From Blastococcus sp. URHD0036 (GTDB lineage Bacteria; Actinomycetota; Actinomycetes; Mycobacteriales; Geodermatophilaceae): 64,000 bases of DNA. Made by a program: the position numbers and the translations under genes. The stretch lies in the NCBI RefSeq assembly GCF_000701365.1, contig NZ_JNIK01000004.1, forward strand, positions 62,001-126,000. The letters are read 5' to 3'. Shown piece by piece: positions 8,538 through 20,402 of this stretch. Positions within the stretch are counted from its first letter, which is position 1, and each line of letters begins with the position of its first letter. The notes under the pieces are model-generated. The model worked only from the letters and a program-made list of their open reading frames with translations. It did no database searches and had not been told where the DNA came from.

Positions 8538-8870
8538 CTACAGGTAGAGGCCGGTGTTGGCGTCCTCGATGCGTTCCGCGGCGACGGCGTGCACGTCGCG
8601 CTCCCGGAGGATCACCAGGTCCTCGCCGTGCACCTCGACCTCGTGCTGGTCCTCGGGGGAGAACAGCACCTGGTCGCCGACCTTCACCTGGCGGACGCTG
8701 CCGCCGATGCCCCGGGCCTCGCCCCACACCAGCCGCTTGGCGACCTGGGCCGTGGCCGGGATGAGGATGCCGCCGGTGGACCGCCGCTCGCCGTCCTCGC
8801 GCCGCAGGGAGACCAGCACCCGGTCGTGCAGCATCTTGATCGGCAGCCCGCCGCTCTGGACCTCCGCCAC
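8538..8870 (-). CDS. GroES-like co-chaperonin
   Basis: Single-domain GroES/Cpn10-fold protein of 110 residues. It has MLHDRVLVSL, STGGILIPATA (mobile-loop region), VKVGDQVLFSPED, VHGEDLVILRERDVHAV. The usual hydrophobic mobile-loop tip and the roof loop differ from housekeeping GroES, and no groEL is adjacent, so this is likely an additional paralogue. GTG at 8870 begins the reading frame; ATG at 8834 (MLHDRV) would give a more canonical length of 98. Function beyond the fold is inference. Confidence 0.82.
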   Translation of the reverse strand: MAEVQSGGLPIKMLHDRVLVSLRREDGERRSTGGILIPATAQVAKRLVWGEARGIGGSVRQVKVGDQVLFSPEDQHEVEVHGEDLVILRERDVHAVAAERIEDANTGLYL

Positions 8871-8892
8871 GTCGACCGAGGTTACGCGGCGC

Positions 8893-11857
<2,965 letters not shown>

Positions 11858-11866
11858 CGTGGCGGT

Positions 11867-12301
11867 GTGACGGCACTGGGCATCCGCGAGGTCTCCGAGC
11901 ACACCGGCCTGAGCATCGACACGCTGCGCTGGTACGAGCGCGAGGGCCTCATCCCGCTGGTCGAGCGGACGTCGACCGGTCAGCGCCGCTACCCGCCGGC
12001 CGCCGTCCGGTTCATCGCGCTGGTGCAGGCGCTGCGCCGGACCGGCATGCCGGTCGCGGAGGTACGGCACTTCGTGCAGCTCGGCGGCGGCCGCCTGGAG
12101 AACCACCCCGTCCGGCTCGCGCTGCTCGAGGCCCAGCGGGAGTCGATCGAGCGGCAGGTGGACCAGCTGCACGAGGACCTCGCCGTGCTCACCGGGAAGA
12201 TGGCGGAGTACCGGCGGCTGATCGACGCCGGGCTGGACTGCGAGGACGAGGTCGCCGCTCCCGAGGGCGGGACGGGCCGACACCTACGATCGACGGCGTG
12301 A
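11867..12301 (+). CDS. MerR-family regulator
   Basis: 144-residue MerR regulator. The N-terminal winged helix is clear ([25 protein letters not shown], then [13 protein letters not shown]), followed by a long dimerisation coiled coil (about 75-125). Only one Cys (in LDCEDE) is present near the C-terminus, so it is not a metal-type MerR. Its position directly after the alcohol dehydrogenase, and the MerR dyad before that gene, point to aldehyde-responsive control of the pair. GTG at 11867; the stop overlaps the serS GTG by four bases. Confidence 0.92.
   Translation: MTALGIREVSEHTGLSIDTLRWYEREGLIPLVERTSTGQRRYPPAAVRFIALVQALRRTGMPVAEVRHFVQLGGGRLENHPVRLALLEAQRESIERQVDQLHEDLAVLTGKMAEYRRLIDAGLDCEDEVAAPEGGTGRHLRSTA
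12285..12290 (+). promoter_or_regulatory. -10 box of serS
   Basis: TACGAT ends seven bases before the serS GTG at 12298, inside the 3' end of merR. It would let this essential gene be transcribed independently of the adh-merR promoter as a leaderless message. Confidence 0.5.
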
Positions 12302-13593
12302 TCGACCTGCGCCTCGTCCGCGAGAACCCCGACGTCGTCCGCGCCAGCCAGCGGGCCCGGGGAGCCGACGAGTCCCGCGTCGACGACCTGCTCGCCGCCG
12401 ACGCCGCCCGCCGCGACGCAGTCAGCCGCGCCGACGGCCTGCGCGGCATGCAGAAGACGGCCTCCCAGGCGGTCCGGGGCGCCTCCCCGGAGGAGCGCCC
12501 CGCGGTGCTCGAGCGGGCCAAGACCCTGGCCGCGGAGGTCAAGGAGGCCGAGGAGCTGCAGAAGGCCGCCGACGCGGCGCTGCGCGAGGCGCACCTGAAG
12601 ATCCCGAACGTCGTCCACGACGACGTCCCGCCCGGCGGCGAGGACGACGCGGTGACGCTGCGGACCGTCGGCGAGGTGCCCACCTACGACTTCGAGGTGC
12701 GCGACCACCTGGAGATCGGCGAGGCCCTCGGCGCGATCGACATGGAGCGCGGCGCGAAGGTCTCCGGCGCCCGCTTCTACTTCCTCACCGGCCCCGGCGC
12801 GCTGCTCGAGTTCGCCCTGGCCCAGCTGGCGATCACCCGCGCGGTGGCCGCCGGGTTCACCCCCGTGGTCGCCCCCGCGCTGGTCAAGCACGAGGCGATG
12901 GAGGGCACCGGCTTCACCTCCGAGCACGACGAGGAGATCTACCGGGTCGAGCGCGACGACCTGTACCTGGTCGGGACCTCGGAGGTGGCGATCGCCGGGA
13001 TGCACATGAAGGAGGTGCTCGACCTCTCCGCCGGCCCGCGCCGCTACGCCGGGTGGTCCTCCTGCTTCCGCCGCGAGGCCGGGTCCTACGGCAAGGACAC
13101 CCGCGGCATCATCCGCGTGCACTGGTTCGACAAGGTCGAGATGTTCAGCTTCTGCCGGCCCGAGGAGGCCGCCGCGGAGCACCTCCGCCTGCTGCAGTGG
13201 GAGGAGGAGTTCCTCCAGGCGATCGAGCTCCCGTACCGCGTGGTCGACATCGCCGCCGGTGACCTCGGCACCAGCGCCGCGCGCAAGTTCGACATCGAGG
13301 CCTGGTTCCCCAGCCAGGGCACCTACCGCGAGCTGACCAGCACGTCGGACTGCACGACCTTCCAGGCGCGGCGCCTGAACATCCGCTACCGGGACGACGA
13401 CGGCAAGCCACAGACCGCGGCCACGCTGAACGGCACCCTCTGCGCGATCGCCCGCACCATCGCCTGCCTGCTCGAGGTGCACCAGCGCGCCGACGGCTCG
13501 GTGCACGTCCCCGCGGCGCTGCGCCCGTGGCTGGGCGGGCACGAGGTGCTGACCCCGGGCATGTCGCTGGTCGCCCCGGTGCCCGTCACGTGA
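12298..13593 (+). CDS. serS: Seryl-tRNA synthetase
   Basis: Charges tRNA-Ser with serine. The 431-residue protein has the N-terminal coiled-coil arm (about 25-105, rich in Ala/Glu/Lys) that grips the long variable arm of tRNA-Ser, then the class II catalytic core. Motif 2 is [26 protein letters not shown]-like near 255-285, with the TSE serine pocket ([10 protein letters not shown]). Motif 3 is [16 protein letters not shown] near 385-400. GTG at 12298 overlaps the merR stop; the next gene also overlaps by four bases. Confidence 0.97.
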   Translation: MIDLRLVRENPDVVRASQRARGADESRVDDLLAADAARRDAVSRADGLRGMQKTASQAVRGASPEERPAVLERAKTLAAEVKEAEELQKAADAALREAHLKIPNVVHDDVPPGGEDDAVTLRTVGEVPTYDFEVRDHLEIGEALGAIDMERGAKVSGARFYFLTGPGALLEFALAQLAITRAVAAGFTPVVAPALVKHEAMEGTGFTSEHDEEIYRVERDDLYLVGTSEVAIAGMHMKEVLDLSAGPRRYAGWSSCFRREAGSYGKDTRGIIRVHWFDKVEMFSFCRPEEAAAEHLRLLQWEEEFLQAIELPYRVVDIAAGDLGTSAARKFDIEAWFPSQGTYRELTSTSDCTTFQARRLNIRYRDDDGKPQTAATLNGTLCAIARTIACLLEVHQRADGSVHVPAALRPWLGGHEVLTPGMSLVAPVPVT

Positions 13594-14504
13594 CGGCCGA
13601 TCCGGTCCGCGCCCACGGCATCCTCGACGGGTACGACGAGGTCGTCGAGCTGGGCGACCTCGGCCCGTGGCGGCCGAAGCTGGTGGCCAGCGACCTCGAC
13701 GGCACCCTGCTGGACGCCGGCTCGGAGGTCAGCCCGCGGAACCGCGCGGCCCTCGACGCGTGCTGGGCGGCGGGGATCCCGGTGGTCGGCGTGACCGGGC
13801 GCGGCCCGCGGCTGCTCGACAGCGTCCGGGACGCCCTCGACGGCCGGGGCATCGCGGTGCTCGCGCAGGGCGGCTTCGTCGTCGACCTGGAGCGGGACGA
13901 GGTGCTGCGGACCGTGGGGCTGCCCCGGGAACAGGCCGCGGCGGTGATCGACCGGATCGAGCAGGTCGCCGGCGACCTCGTCCTCGCCGTCGAGGACGCC
14001 GCCGAGCAGGGCGAGGTCCGCACCCAGCTCCGGGTGCAGCACGGCTTCGAGTGGCCCTATCCCGAGCCGGCGCACCTGCTGCCCCGGCACCAGGTGCTGC
14101 CGCCCGGCGCGGTGCTCAAGGTGTTCCTCCGGTCGGCCACCCTCGGCCAGGACGAGCTGCTGGCCCGCGCGCGCTCCGTCGTCGACCCGGCGGACGCCGA
14201 GATCACCCACGCCGGCCTGGGGTTCATCGAGGTGCTGCCGCCGGGGGTCACCAAGGCCACCGGGCTGGCGGTCGCCCTCGAGCGGTACGGCGTCGGCCTG
14301 GGCGACGTCCTGGTGTTCGGCGACATGCCCAACGACCTGCCGATGATCACCGCCGTCCGGGACGCGGGGGGCCGCTCGGTCGCCGTCGCCAACGCCCATC
14401 CCGCGGTGCGCGCGGCGGCGCAGGACCGCACCAGCGGCCACGACGTCGACGGCGTCGCCCGGTACCTGGAGGCGCTCTTCGGCGGGGGGCCCGGCGGTGT
14501 CTGA
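13590..14504 (+). CDS. Cof-type HAD hydrolase
   Basis: Haloacid dehalogenase-like phosphatase of the Cof/type IIB group, 304 residues. Motif I is [10 protein letters not shown] (nucleophile Asp in DLDGT), motif II VTGRG, motif III Lys in [10 protein letters not shown], motif [13 protein letters not shown] cap domain lies between motifs II and III. Likely acts on sugar phosphates or flavin-type substrates, not determinable here. The GTG start overlaps serS by four bases (GTGA). It is followed by an overlapping paralogue, so serS-HAD-HAD is a coupled operon. Confidence 0.9.
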   Translation: MTADPVRAHGILDGYDEVVELGDLGPWRPKLVASDLDGTLLDAGSEVSPRNRAALDACWAAGIPVVGVTGRGPRLLDSVRDALDGRGIAVLAQGGFVVDLERDEVLRTVGLPREQAAAVIDRIEQVAGDLVLAVEDAAEQGEVRTQLRVQHGFEWPYPEPAHLLPRHQVLPPGAVLKVFLRSATLGQDELLARARSVVDPADAEITHAGLGFIEVLPPGVTKATGLAVALERYGVGLGDVLVFGDMPNDLPMITAVRDAGGRSVAVANAHPAVRAAAQDRTSGHDVDGVARYLEALFGGGPGGV

Positions 14505-15303
14505 CTGGCGCCCGCGGCTGATCGCCAGCGACATGGACGGCACGCTGCTCCGCGGCGACGACACCGTCAGCCCGGAGACCGTCGCCGAGCTCGAGCGGTG
14601 GCGGTCCGCGGGGGTGCCCGTCGTGCTGGCCACCGGCCGGCCGCCGCGGTGGATGGTGCGCATCCGCGAGCAGCTCCGGCACGGCACCGCCGTCTGCTGC
14701 AACGGCGCGGTGCTGCTGGACCTGGAGAGCCTCACCGTCCTCGACGAGGACGCACTGGCCCCCGACGTGCTGCAGGACGTGACGGCGGAGCTGCGGCGCG
14801 CGCAGCCCGACACCTGGTTCGCCGTCGAGTACGGGCTGGAGTTCCGCCACGAGCCGGTCTACCAGCCCCGCTGGGACCTGGACGCGCCCGGTGTGGCCGT
14901 GGCGACGCTGGAGGAGATGGTCACCGGCCCGGCGGCCAAGCTGCTGGCGCGGCACGAGTCGCTGCCCCGCGACGAGTTCATGTCCCTGGTCGAGCGGGTC
15001 GCCGGCGACCGGGCGACGGTCACCAACTCCTCCAGCGACGCGCTCGCCGAGATCTCCGCCCCGGGCGTCACCAAGGCCAGCGGCCTGGCGAAGGTGGCCG
15101 GGCAGCACGGCGTCGACCCGGCGGACGTCGTCGTCTTCGGGGACATGCCCAACGACATCGCGGCGTTCGAGTGGGTGCGTGATGCCGGCGGCCGGGCGGT
15201 CGCCATGGCCCACGCGCACCCCGATCTCCTCGCCGTCGCGACCGACGTCACGGGCACCAACGAGGAGGACGGCGTGGCGGCGTTCCTCGCCTCCCTCGCG
15301 TAG
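14497..15303 (+). CDS. Cof-type HAD hydrolase, tandem paralogue
   Basis: 268-residue type IIB HAD phosphatase, a tandem relative of the preceding gene: ASDMDGTLLRGDD (motif I), ATGRP (II), GVTKASGL (III Lys), GDMPNDIAAFEW (IV). It is shorter because it lacks the N-terminal lead-in of its neighbour. GTG at 14497 lies eight bases inside the previous gene. Substrate unknown. Confidence 0.9.
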   Translation: MSDWRPRLIASDMDGTLLRGDDTVSPETVAELERWRSAGVPVVLATGRPPRWMVRIREQLRHGTAVCCNGAVLLDLESLTVLDEDALAPDVLQDVTAELRRAQPDTWFAVEYGLEFRHEPVYQPRWDLDAPGVAVATLEEMVTGPAAKLLARHESLPRDEFMSLVERVAGDRATVTNSSSDALAEISAPGVTKASGLAKVAGQHGVDPADVVVFGDMPNDIAAFEWVRDAGGRAVAMAHAHPDLLAVATDVTGTNEEDGVAAFLASLA

Positions 15304-15367
15304 TTCCGAGTCGGCGTCGTCCGTGTGGCGGATGAGGCGGCACACACCTCGTGGGGGAGCGCTCGCC

Positions 15368-15394
15368 TCAAGGGCCGGGCGCTGCTGCCGACCC
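15368..15394 (+). promoter_or_regulatory. Possible FliA/WhiG-type promoter of the chemoreceptor
   Basis: TCAA (15368-15371), 15 bases, then GCCGACCC (15387-15394) resembles the motility-sigma consensus TAAA-N15-GCCGATAA. It lies 56 bases before the chemoreceptor ATG. The match is good at the GCCGA core and partial elsewhere. Confidence 0.4.
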
Positions 15395-15449
15395 TGGCTG
15401 CAGGACTTCCGGGAGTGCACCGGTGGCTCGTGCAGATGAGGAGCAGGAG

Positions 15450-17081
15450 ATGGACGCCTCCACGGCGATCGACAACCGGGGCCACACCGCTGCCCCGGAG
15501 ACCGCGCAGGGACAGGGCTGGGGGCTGCGCAGTCGCGTGCTCGGCGCCGTGATGGTCGTGGCGGTGACGACGCTGGGCGTCGGCGTGTTCGGCATCAGCC
15601 GGATGGCCACGCTGGACCAGAAGGCCGGCGAGGTCTACTCGCAGGGTGCCGAGCCGCTCGACGGGCTGCGTCGGCTGCAGGCGGACTGGTGGGAGCTGGC
15701 CGCCAACACCGCCCGCTCCGCGATCCCGACCCTGCCCGCGGAGAGCATCGCCAAGGCCGCCCAGAACGTGGTCACGATCGGCGACCGGCTCACCGCCGAC
15801 ACCGAGGCCGTCGCCGCGATGCCGCTCTCGCCGGCCGCCCAGGAGGCGTTCACCGAGTTCACCACCTCGGTCGACGCCTACCTGTCCACGCTCGCCGAGC
15901 TCCGGGCGCCGAACGTGGCCCCGGCCCGCCTCGGTGAGCTCGTGCAGAGCCTGGGCGGATACGAGACCGCCATCGCCGAGTCGCTCAGCACGGCGACCGC
16001 GGCCGCGGCGGCGGAGGCGGTGACTGTCACCGAGGAGGCGCACGACGCCTACACCTCGGCCCGCACCGTCACGGTCCTGATCATCGTCGCCGGTCTCGTC
16101 ATCGCCGTCGGCCTGGCGCTCGCGGTGGCCCGCAGCGTGACCAGCCCCGTGCAGCGGATCCGCGAGGTGCTCGCCCAGGTCGCCGCCGGTGACCTCCGGG
16201 TGCGCGCCGGGCAGACCGGTGGCGGCGAGCTCGGCGAGGTCGCGCAGTCCCTGGACCACACCCTCGACGCGCTCAGCTCCGTGCTGGTCCTCGTCGGCAA
16301 CTCGGCCCGCCAGCTGGCCGACGCCTCGCACCAGCTCGACGGTGCCTCCGCGGCGATCGCCGACAACGCCCGGACCGCCGCCGGCCAGGCCGACTCGGTC
16401 GTGGCGTCCGCCGGCGACGTCGCGCAGAGCGTCGACACCGTCGCGGCCGGCTCCTCGCAGATGGAGCAGGCGATCCGCGAGATCGCCACGAACGCCACCG
16501 AGGCCGCCCGCGTGGCCGGCCAGGCCGTGACGGTCGCGGAGAACACGACGCGCACGGTCGGCAAGCTCGGTGACTCCTCGCAGGAGATCGCGACGGTCGT
16601 CAAGCTGATCAACGGCATCGCCGAGCAGACCAACCTGCTGGCGCTCAACGCCACCATCGAGGCGGCGCGGGCCGGGGAGGCCGGCAAGGGCTTCGCGGTC
16701 GTGGCGTCGGAGGTCAAGGAGCTGGCGCAGGAGACGGCGCGGGCCACCGAGGACATCAGCCGCCGGGTCGAGGCCATCCAGGCCGACACCGCCGGCGCGG
16801 TCGACGCGATCGGTCAGATCAGCACGGTCATCGGCGAGATCAACGACTTCCAGGCCACCATCGCCGCGGCGGTCGAGGAGCAGACGGCCACGACCAACGA
16901 GATGAACCGGAACGTCGCCGAGGCCGCCAGCGGCTCGCAGTCGATCGCCAACGCCATCTCCGGCCTCGCCGCCGGCACGCAGGAGACCAACTCCCGGGTC
17001 GAGGACGCGCAGCGCGCGGCCGCCGAGCTCTCCCGGATGAGCGGTCAGCTCCAGGACGCGGTCAGCCGCTTCGCGGTCTGA
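15450..17081 (+). CDS. Methyl-accepting chemotaxis protein
   Basis: Transmembrane chemoreceptor, 543 residues. TM1 is about 30-49 and TM2 about 206-227, enclosing a helical ligand-binding domain of about 155 residues (four-helix-bundle type). A HAMP domain (about 228-280) leads to the cytoplasmic signalling domain, whose conserved hairpin tip is at about 388-430 ([20 protein letters not shown], ending in [15 protein letters not shown]). There is no C-terminal CheR-docking pentapeptide. Signals to CheA/CheW, which are not in this window. ATG at 15450 has GGAG immediately upstream. A motility-sigma-like promoter precedes it and a strong hairpin follows. Confidence 0.95.
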   Translation: MDASTAIDNRGHTAAPETAQGQGWGLRSRVLGAVMVVAVTTLGVGVFGISRMATLDQKAGEVYSQGAEPLDGLRRLQADWWELAANTARSAIPTLPAESIAKAAQNVVTIGDRLTADTEAVAAMPLSPAAQEAFTEFTTSVDAYLSTLAELRAPNVAPARLGELVQSLGGYETAIAESLSTATAAAAAEAVTVTEEAHDAYTSARTVTVLIIVAGLVIAVGLALAVARSVTSPVQRIREVLAQVAAGDLRVRAGQTGGGELGEVAQSLDHTLDALSSVLVLVGNSARQLADASHQLDGASAAIADNARTAAGQADSVVASAGDVAQSVDTVAAGSSQMEQAIREIATNATEAARVAGQAVTVAENTTRTVGKLGDSSQEIATVVKLINGIAEQTNLLALNATIEAARAGEAGKGFAVVASEVKELAQETARATEDISRRVEAIQADTAGAVDAIGQISTVIGEINDFQATIAAAVEEQTATTNEMNRNVAEAASGSQSIANAISGLAAGTQETNSRVEDAQRAAAELSRMSGQLQDAVSRFAV

Positions 17082-17094
17082 GTCCCACCCGCCC

Positions 17095-17132
17095 CGACGG
17101 CGCCGTCTCCCTCCGGGGAGGCGGCGCCGTCG
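17095..17132 (+). terminator. 17-bp hairpin after chemoreceptor gene
   Basis: 17095-17111 pairs with 17116-17132 with a single T-G wobble and a 4-base loop, 13 bases after the stop. No U-tract follows. Confidence 0.7.
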
Positions 17133-17173
17133 GCGTCTCGGCGGCCGGTCCTGATCGCCGCCCTCACGGCGAC

Positions 17174-17209
17174 GTCGCCGTCCTCACCTCGTGACGGGAG
17201 GACGGCGAC
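17174..17209. terminator. Second hairpin, 12 bp
   Basis: GTCGCCGTCCTC pairs perfectly with GAGGACGGCGAC across a 12-base loop. It sits between the chemoreceptor terminator and the convergent bpa gene, about 105 bases beyond the bpa stop. The rest of this gap (17133-17316) shows nothing else I can name. Confidence 0.4.
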
Positions 17210-17316
17210 GCGGGCGCGAGGCTCGTGGTCACGCGCGCCGGGTGGCGGTACGGCTCAGCGCGGGTCGGGCACGGCACCTGACCCCGGCGCGGGAGGACGA
17301 CGGTGGGACCGCGATG

Positions 17317-17868
17317 TCAGAGGTACTGGCCGCCGCCGGGGCGGAGGTCGGGCTGCTGCGCCATCCCCGCGCCCGTGCCGCCCGGCAGTGCGCGGCGGCG
17401 CATCTCCTCCAGCTGCGCGCGGGCGGCCATCTGCTGGGCGAACAGTGCCGTCTGGATGCCGTGGAAGACGCCCTCCAGCCAGCCGACCAGCTGGGCCTGG
17501 GCGATCCGCAGCTCGGCGTCGGACGGCGTCTGGTCCTCGCTGAACGGCAGCGTGATCCGCTCGAGCTCGTCGCGCAGCTCCGGGGCCAGGCCCTGCTCGA
17601 GCTCGCGGATGGACGACGCGTGGATGTCACGCAGCCGCTGCCGGCTGGCGTCGTCGAGGGGAGCGGCGCGGACCTCCTCGAGGAGCTGCTTGATCATCGT
17701 GCCGATCCGCATGACCTTCGCCGGCTGCTCGACCATGTCGCCGAAGCCCCCGACGCCGTCGGAGCCGCCGTCCCCGCCCGGCATGGGCATCGCGCCGACG
17801 GGGCTCCCGTCGGGCCCGACGACGACGACCTGCTGCGGCTGCTGGCTTCCGTTGCCCGGGATGGTCAT
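17317..17868 (-). CDS. bpa: Bacterial proteasome activator
   Basis: Bpa/PafE family (DUF2587), 183 residues. It forms an ATP-independent dodecameric ring that docks on the actinobacterial 20S proteasome and opens its gate for unfolded proteins. Visible features are a Gly/Pro-rich disordered N-terminus (1-40), a four-helix-bundle core (about 45-155, including QLVGWLEGVFHGIQTALFAQQMAARAQLEE-like segments) and the C-terminal gate-opening motif GQYL at 180-183. ATG at 17868 with a G-rich ribosome-binding region. No proteasome gene is in the window, so it acts in trans with a 20S core elsewhere. Confidence 0.93.
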   Translation of the reverse strand: MTIPGNGSQQPQQVVVVGPDGSPVGAMPMPGGDGGSDGVGGFGDMVEQPAKVMRIGTMIKQLLEEVRAAPLDDASRQRLRDIHASSIRELEQGLAPELRDELERITLPFSEDQTPSDAELRIAQAQLVGWLEGVFHGIQTALFAQQMAARAQLEEMRRRALPGGTGAGMAQQPDLRPGGGQYL

Positions 17869-17941
17869 GCCTCCATCTTCCCCTCCCCGGGGGCTCCTCC
17901 GCCCGGCCGGGGAGGACCCGTCCGCCCGGCGCCGGTGCGTC

Positions 17942-17947
17942 TAGGGT
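17942..17947 (+). promoter_or_regulatory. -10 box, leaderless
   Basis: TAGGGT ends seven bases before the ATG at 17955 of the cysteine-desulfurase-like gene. Upstream, CCTCCCCGG (17882-17890) and CCGGGGAGG (17907-17915) form a 9-bp inverted repeat of unknown role. Confidence 0.5.
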
Positions 17948-17954
17948 CGCGGAC

Positions 17955-19172
17955 ATGGGGGAGGCGCGGCTGGACATCGCCCGCGTCCGGGGCCGGTTCC
18001 CCGGCCTCTCCGACGGTCTCGTGCACGCCGAGGGCCCCATGGGCACCCTCCTGCCGGAGGACGTCGTGCACGCGGTCACCCAGGCGATGCGGGTCCCGGT
18101 GGCCCCGCGCGGAGGCGTGTTCCCCGCCTCGGCACGGGCGGAGGGCCTGGCGGCCGGCGCGCGGGCCGCGCTGGCCGACCTGACCGGGGGCGTGCCGGGC
18201 GGCGTCGTCCTCGGACCGAGCGCGACGGCGCTGACCTACGTCCTGGCCCGCGCCCTCGCCCGCACCTGGCGACCGGGTGACGAGATCGTGGTCAGCCGGC
18301 TGGACCACGACGCCAACATCCGCCCGTGGCTGCAGGTCGCCGAGCAGGCCGACGTCCGGGTGCGGTGGGCCGAGGTGGACATCGAGACCGGGGAGCTGCC
18401 CGCCTGGCAGTACGACGCGCTGCTCACGCCCCGGACCCGACTGGTCGCCGTCACCGCCGCCAGCAGCGCCATCGGCACCCGCCCCGACGTCGCCGGCATC
18501 GCCGCCCGCGCGCACGCGGCCGGCGCGCTGGTGTTCGTCGACGGCGTCCACGCCGTGGCCCACCACCCGGTCGACCGGGTCGCGATGGGGGCGGACTTCC
18601 TCACCGTCTCGGCCTACAAGTGGTGCGGCCCGCACGTCGGGGCCGTCGTCGCCGATCCGGCGGTGCTGTCGGGGCTGTGGCCGGACAAGCTGCTGCCGGC
18701 GCCGGACCGGGTGCCCGACCGGTTCGAGATCGGCGGGCAGCCGTACGAGCTGTACGCCGGGGTCACCGCGGCCGTGGAGCACCTGGCGAGCCTGTGCGGT
18801 GAGGCCGAGGGGGGTCGCCGCGAGCGGCTGCGGGCCTCGATGACCGCCGTCGCCTCCTACGAGGGCCAGCTGTTCGACTGGCTGGACCAGGCGCTGCGCG
18901 CGATGCGCCACGTGCAGGTGCTGGGTTCGGCGGCCGACCCCACCCCGGTGCTGTCGTTCACGGTCGACGGCATGCGGCCGCGGCAGGTGACGGCGGACCT
19001 GGCGCGCCGCGGCATCTGCGCCTGGGACGGCGACCGCTACGCCCGCGAGCTCTTCGACGCGCTCGGGGCCAGCGAGCAGGGCGGGACGGTCGGCCTCGGG
19101 CTGATGCACTACAACACCGCCGAGGAGGTCGGCTACGTGATCGACGCCGTGGCCGCGCTCCGCCCGCGCTGA
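17955..19172 (+). CDS. Cysteine desulfurase-like aminotransferase class V protein
   Basis: PLP enzyme of fold type I, 405 residues, in the cysteine-desulfurase-like branch. The PLP lysine is Lys222 in VSAYKWCGPHVG. The phosphate-binding region is GPSATALTYVLARAL, and DGVHAVAHHPVDRV carries the Asp and His that contact PLP. The catalytic Cys loop of true NifS/SufS is not obvious, so desulfurase activity is uncertain; isomerase or lyase activity is possible. No suf/isc genes are adjacent. ATG at 17955 is likely leaderless. Divergent from bpa. Confidence 0.85.
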   Translation: MGEARLDIARVRGRFPGLSDGLVHAEGPMGTLLPEDVVHAVTQAMRVPVAPRGGVFPASARAEGLAAGARAALADLTGGVPGGVVLGPSATALTYVLARALARTWRPGDEIVVSRLDHDANIRPWLQVAEQADVRVRWAEVDIETGELPAWQYDALLTPRTRLVAVTAASSAIGTRPDVAGIAARAHAAGALVFVDGVHAVAHHPVDRVAMGADFLTVSAYKWCGPHVGAVVADPAVLSGLWPDKLLPAPDRVPDRFEIGGQPYELYAGVTAAVEHLASLCGEAEGGRRERLRASMTAVASYEGQLFDWLDQALRAMRHVQVLGSAADPTPVLSFTVDGMRPRQVTADLARRGICAWDGDRYARELFDALGASEQGGTVGLGLMHYNTAEEVGYVIDAVAALRPR

Positions 19173-19267
19173 CCGGCACTCCATGACGGGTGAACCATCC
19201 GCCGTCCGGAGCCGTGCTCCCTGGCATCGGTGCCCGAGAGCGCGGGCCCCGCCGGAGGGAGATCCCC

Positions 19268-19825
19268 ATGCGCAGGACGTTGATCGTTCCCACGGTCCTG
19301 GCGGCGGGCCTGCTGGTGCTGACCAGCTGCGGCTCCGACGGCTACGGGGGCGGAGGCGGCTCCGGGGCGGCAGCCACGAGCAGCAGCTCCACCTCCGGGA
19401 ACGCCCTGCTGACCACGGCCGACACCGACCTCGGCACGATCGTCGTGGACGGGAGCGGGAGGACCGTCTACGTGTTCGACCACGACACGCAGGGCAGCGG
19501 CGCCAGCAGCTGCTCCGGCCAGTGCCTGCAGGCCTGGCCGCCGGTCGTCGCGGACTCCGCCGACCCGGTGGTCGACGGCGTCACGGGGGAGATCGGCACG
19601 ATCACCCGCGACGACGGCACGCTTCAGGTCACCCTCGACGGATGGCCCCTGTACCGCTGGCAGGGCGACGCGGCACCCGGTGACACCACCGGACAGGGCG
19701 TGCAGGGTGTCTGGTGGGTGGTGGACACGGACGGCACCCGGATCACGGACGCCGCGGCACCGGACACGCCGGCATCCCGCAGCCCGGCGCCGAGCACCTC
19801 GGCGCCGGCCGGCCCGGTCTACTGA
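19268..19825 (+). CDS. Lipoprotein with COG4315 repeats
   Basis: 185-residue secreted lipoprotein. The signal peptide ends in the lipobox LVLTSC with Cys21 as the lipidation site. After a Gly/Ser linker come two copies of the secreted repeat of unknown function (PF03640/COG4315): TVYVFDHDTQGSGASSCSGQC then WPLYRWQGDAAPGDTTGQG. The C-terminus is Pro/Ser-rich. ATG at 19268 is supported by GGAGGGA. It lies just upstream of an ECF sigma/anti-sigma pair on the same strand, so it may be a target of, or sensor for, that system; this is inference. Confidence 0.9.
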   Translation: MRRTLIVPTVLAAGLLVLTSCGSDGYGGGGGSGAAATSSSSTSGNALLTTADTDLGTIVVDGSGRTVYVFDHDTQGSGASSCSGQCLQAWPPVVADSADPVVDGVTGEIGTITRDDGTLQVTLDGWPLYRWQGDAAPGDTTGQGVQGVWWVVDTDGTRITDAAAPDTPASRSPAPSTSAPAGPVY

Positions 19826-19842
19826 CCGAGGAGGGCAGCCGG

Positions 19843-19878
19843 ATGAGTGATCGGCCACGCCGGGTGGACGCGGGCTGA
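19843..19878 (+). CDS. Possible 11-residue leader peptide of the sigma gene
   Basis: ATG at 19843 follows a good Shine-Dalgarno (GAGGAGGG) and opens an 11-codon frame, MSDRPRRVDAG. Its TGA (19876-19878) overlaps the ATG of the sigma factor in the string TGATG. The sigma ATG has a weaker site of its own, so translation may be coupled through this leader. The alternative is that the sites are coincidental. Confidence 0.4.
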   Translation: MSDRPRRVDAG

Positions 19879-20402
19879 TGCGCACGCGCGGCGGCGACGT
19901 CGGGGAGGAGGGCCTGCGCGCCCTCTACGACGAGCACGCCTCCGCACTGCTGGGCTACTCCCTCCGCCTCTGCGGGGGCGACCGGGCCCGGGCCGAGGAC
20001 CTCGTCCAGGAGGTCCTCGTCCGGGCCTGGCGTCACCTCGACCAACTGGACGAGTCCGCGGCGCCGGTCCGGCCGTGGCTGTTCACCGTCGCCCACCACC
20101 TGGCGATCGACGCCCACCGGGCCCGCGACGCCCGGCCGGCGGAGGTCCCGGTCCACGACACCGGCGAGCTGCCAGGGCTCGACGAGGTGGAGCGCGCCCT
20201 CGACCGGATCGTCGTCGCCGACGCTCTGGACGCGCTCTCCCGGGAGCACCGGGCGGTGATCGTGGAGACCTACTACCGCGGCCGTACCGTCGCCGAGGCG
20301 GCTGCCGTGCTCGGGGTGCCACCGGGCACCGTCAAGTCCCGGTGCCACTACGCGCTCCGGGCGCTGAAGCTGGCCCTGGCCGAGAGGGGTGTGACGACGT
20401 GA
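19878..20402 (+). CDS. ECF RNA polymerase sigma factor
   Basis: Extracytoplasmic-function sigma-70 factor of 174 residues. Region 2 (about 12-85: LYDEHASALLGYSLRLCGGD, AEDLVQEVLVRAWRH, RPWLFTVAHHLAIDAHR) recognises the -10 element. Region 4 (about 115-165: ALDALSREHRAVIVETYYRG, GVPPGTVKSRCHYALRALK) recognises the -35. The gene overlaps its anti-sigma partner by four bases (GTGA). Control is therefore probably by release from that membrane partner. Regulon unknown; the lipoprotein gene upstream is a candidate. Confidence 0.95.
   Translation: MRTRGGDVGEEGLRALYDEHASALLGYSLRLCGGDRARAEDLVQEVLVRAWRHLDQLDESAAPVRPWLFTVAHHLAIDAHRARDARPAEVPVHDTGELPGLDEVERALDRIVVADALDALSREHRAVIVETYYRGRTVAEAAAVLGVPPGTVKSRCHYALRALKLALAERGVTT

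Noticed and set aside
13590-15303. A split or frameshifted single HAD gene
   Set aside because: Each of the two frames carries a complete set of HAD motifs I-IV, so they are tandem paralogues.
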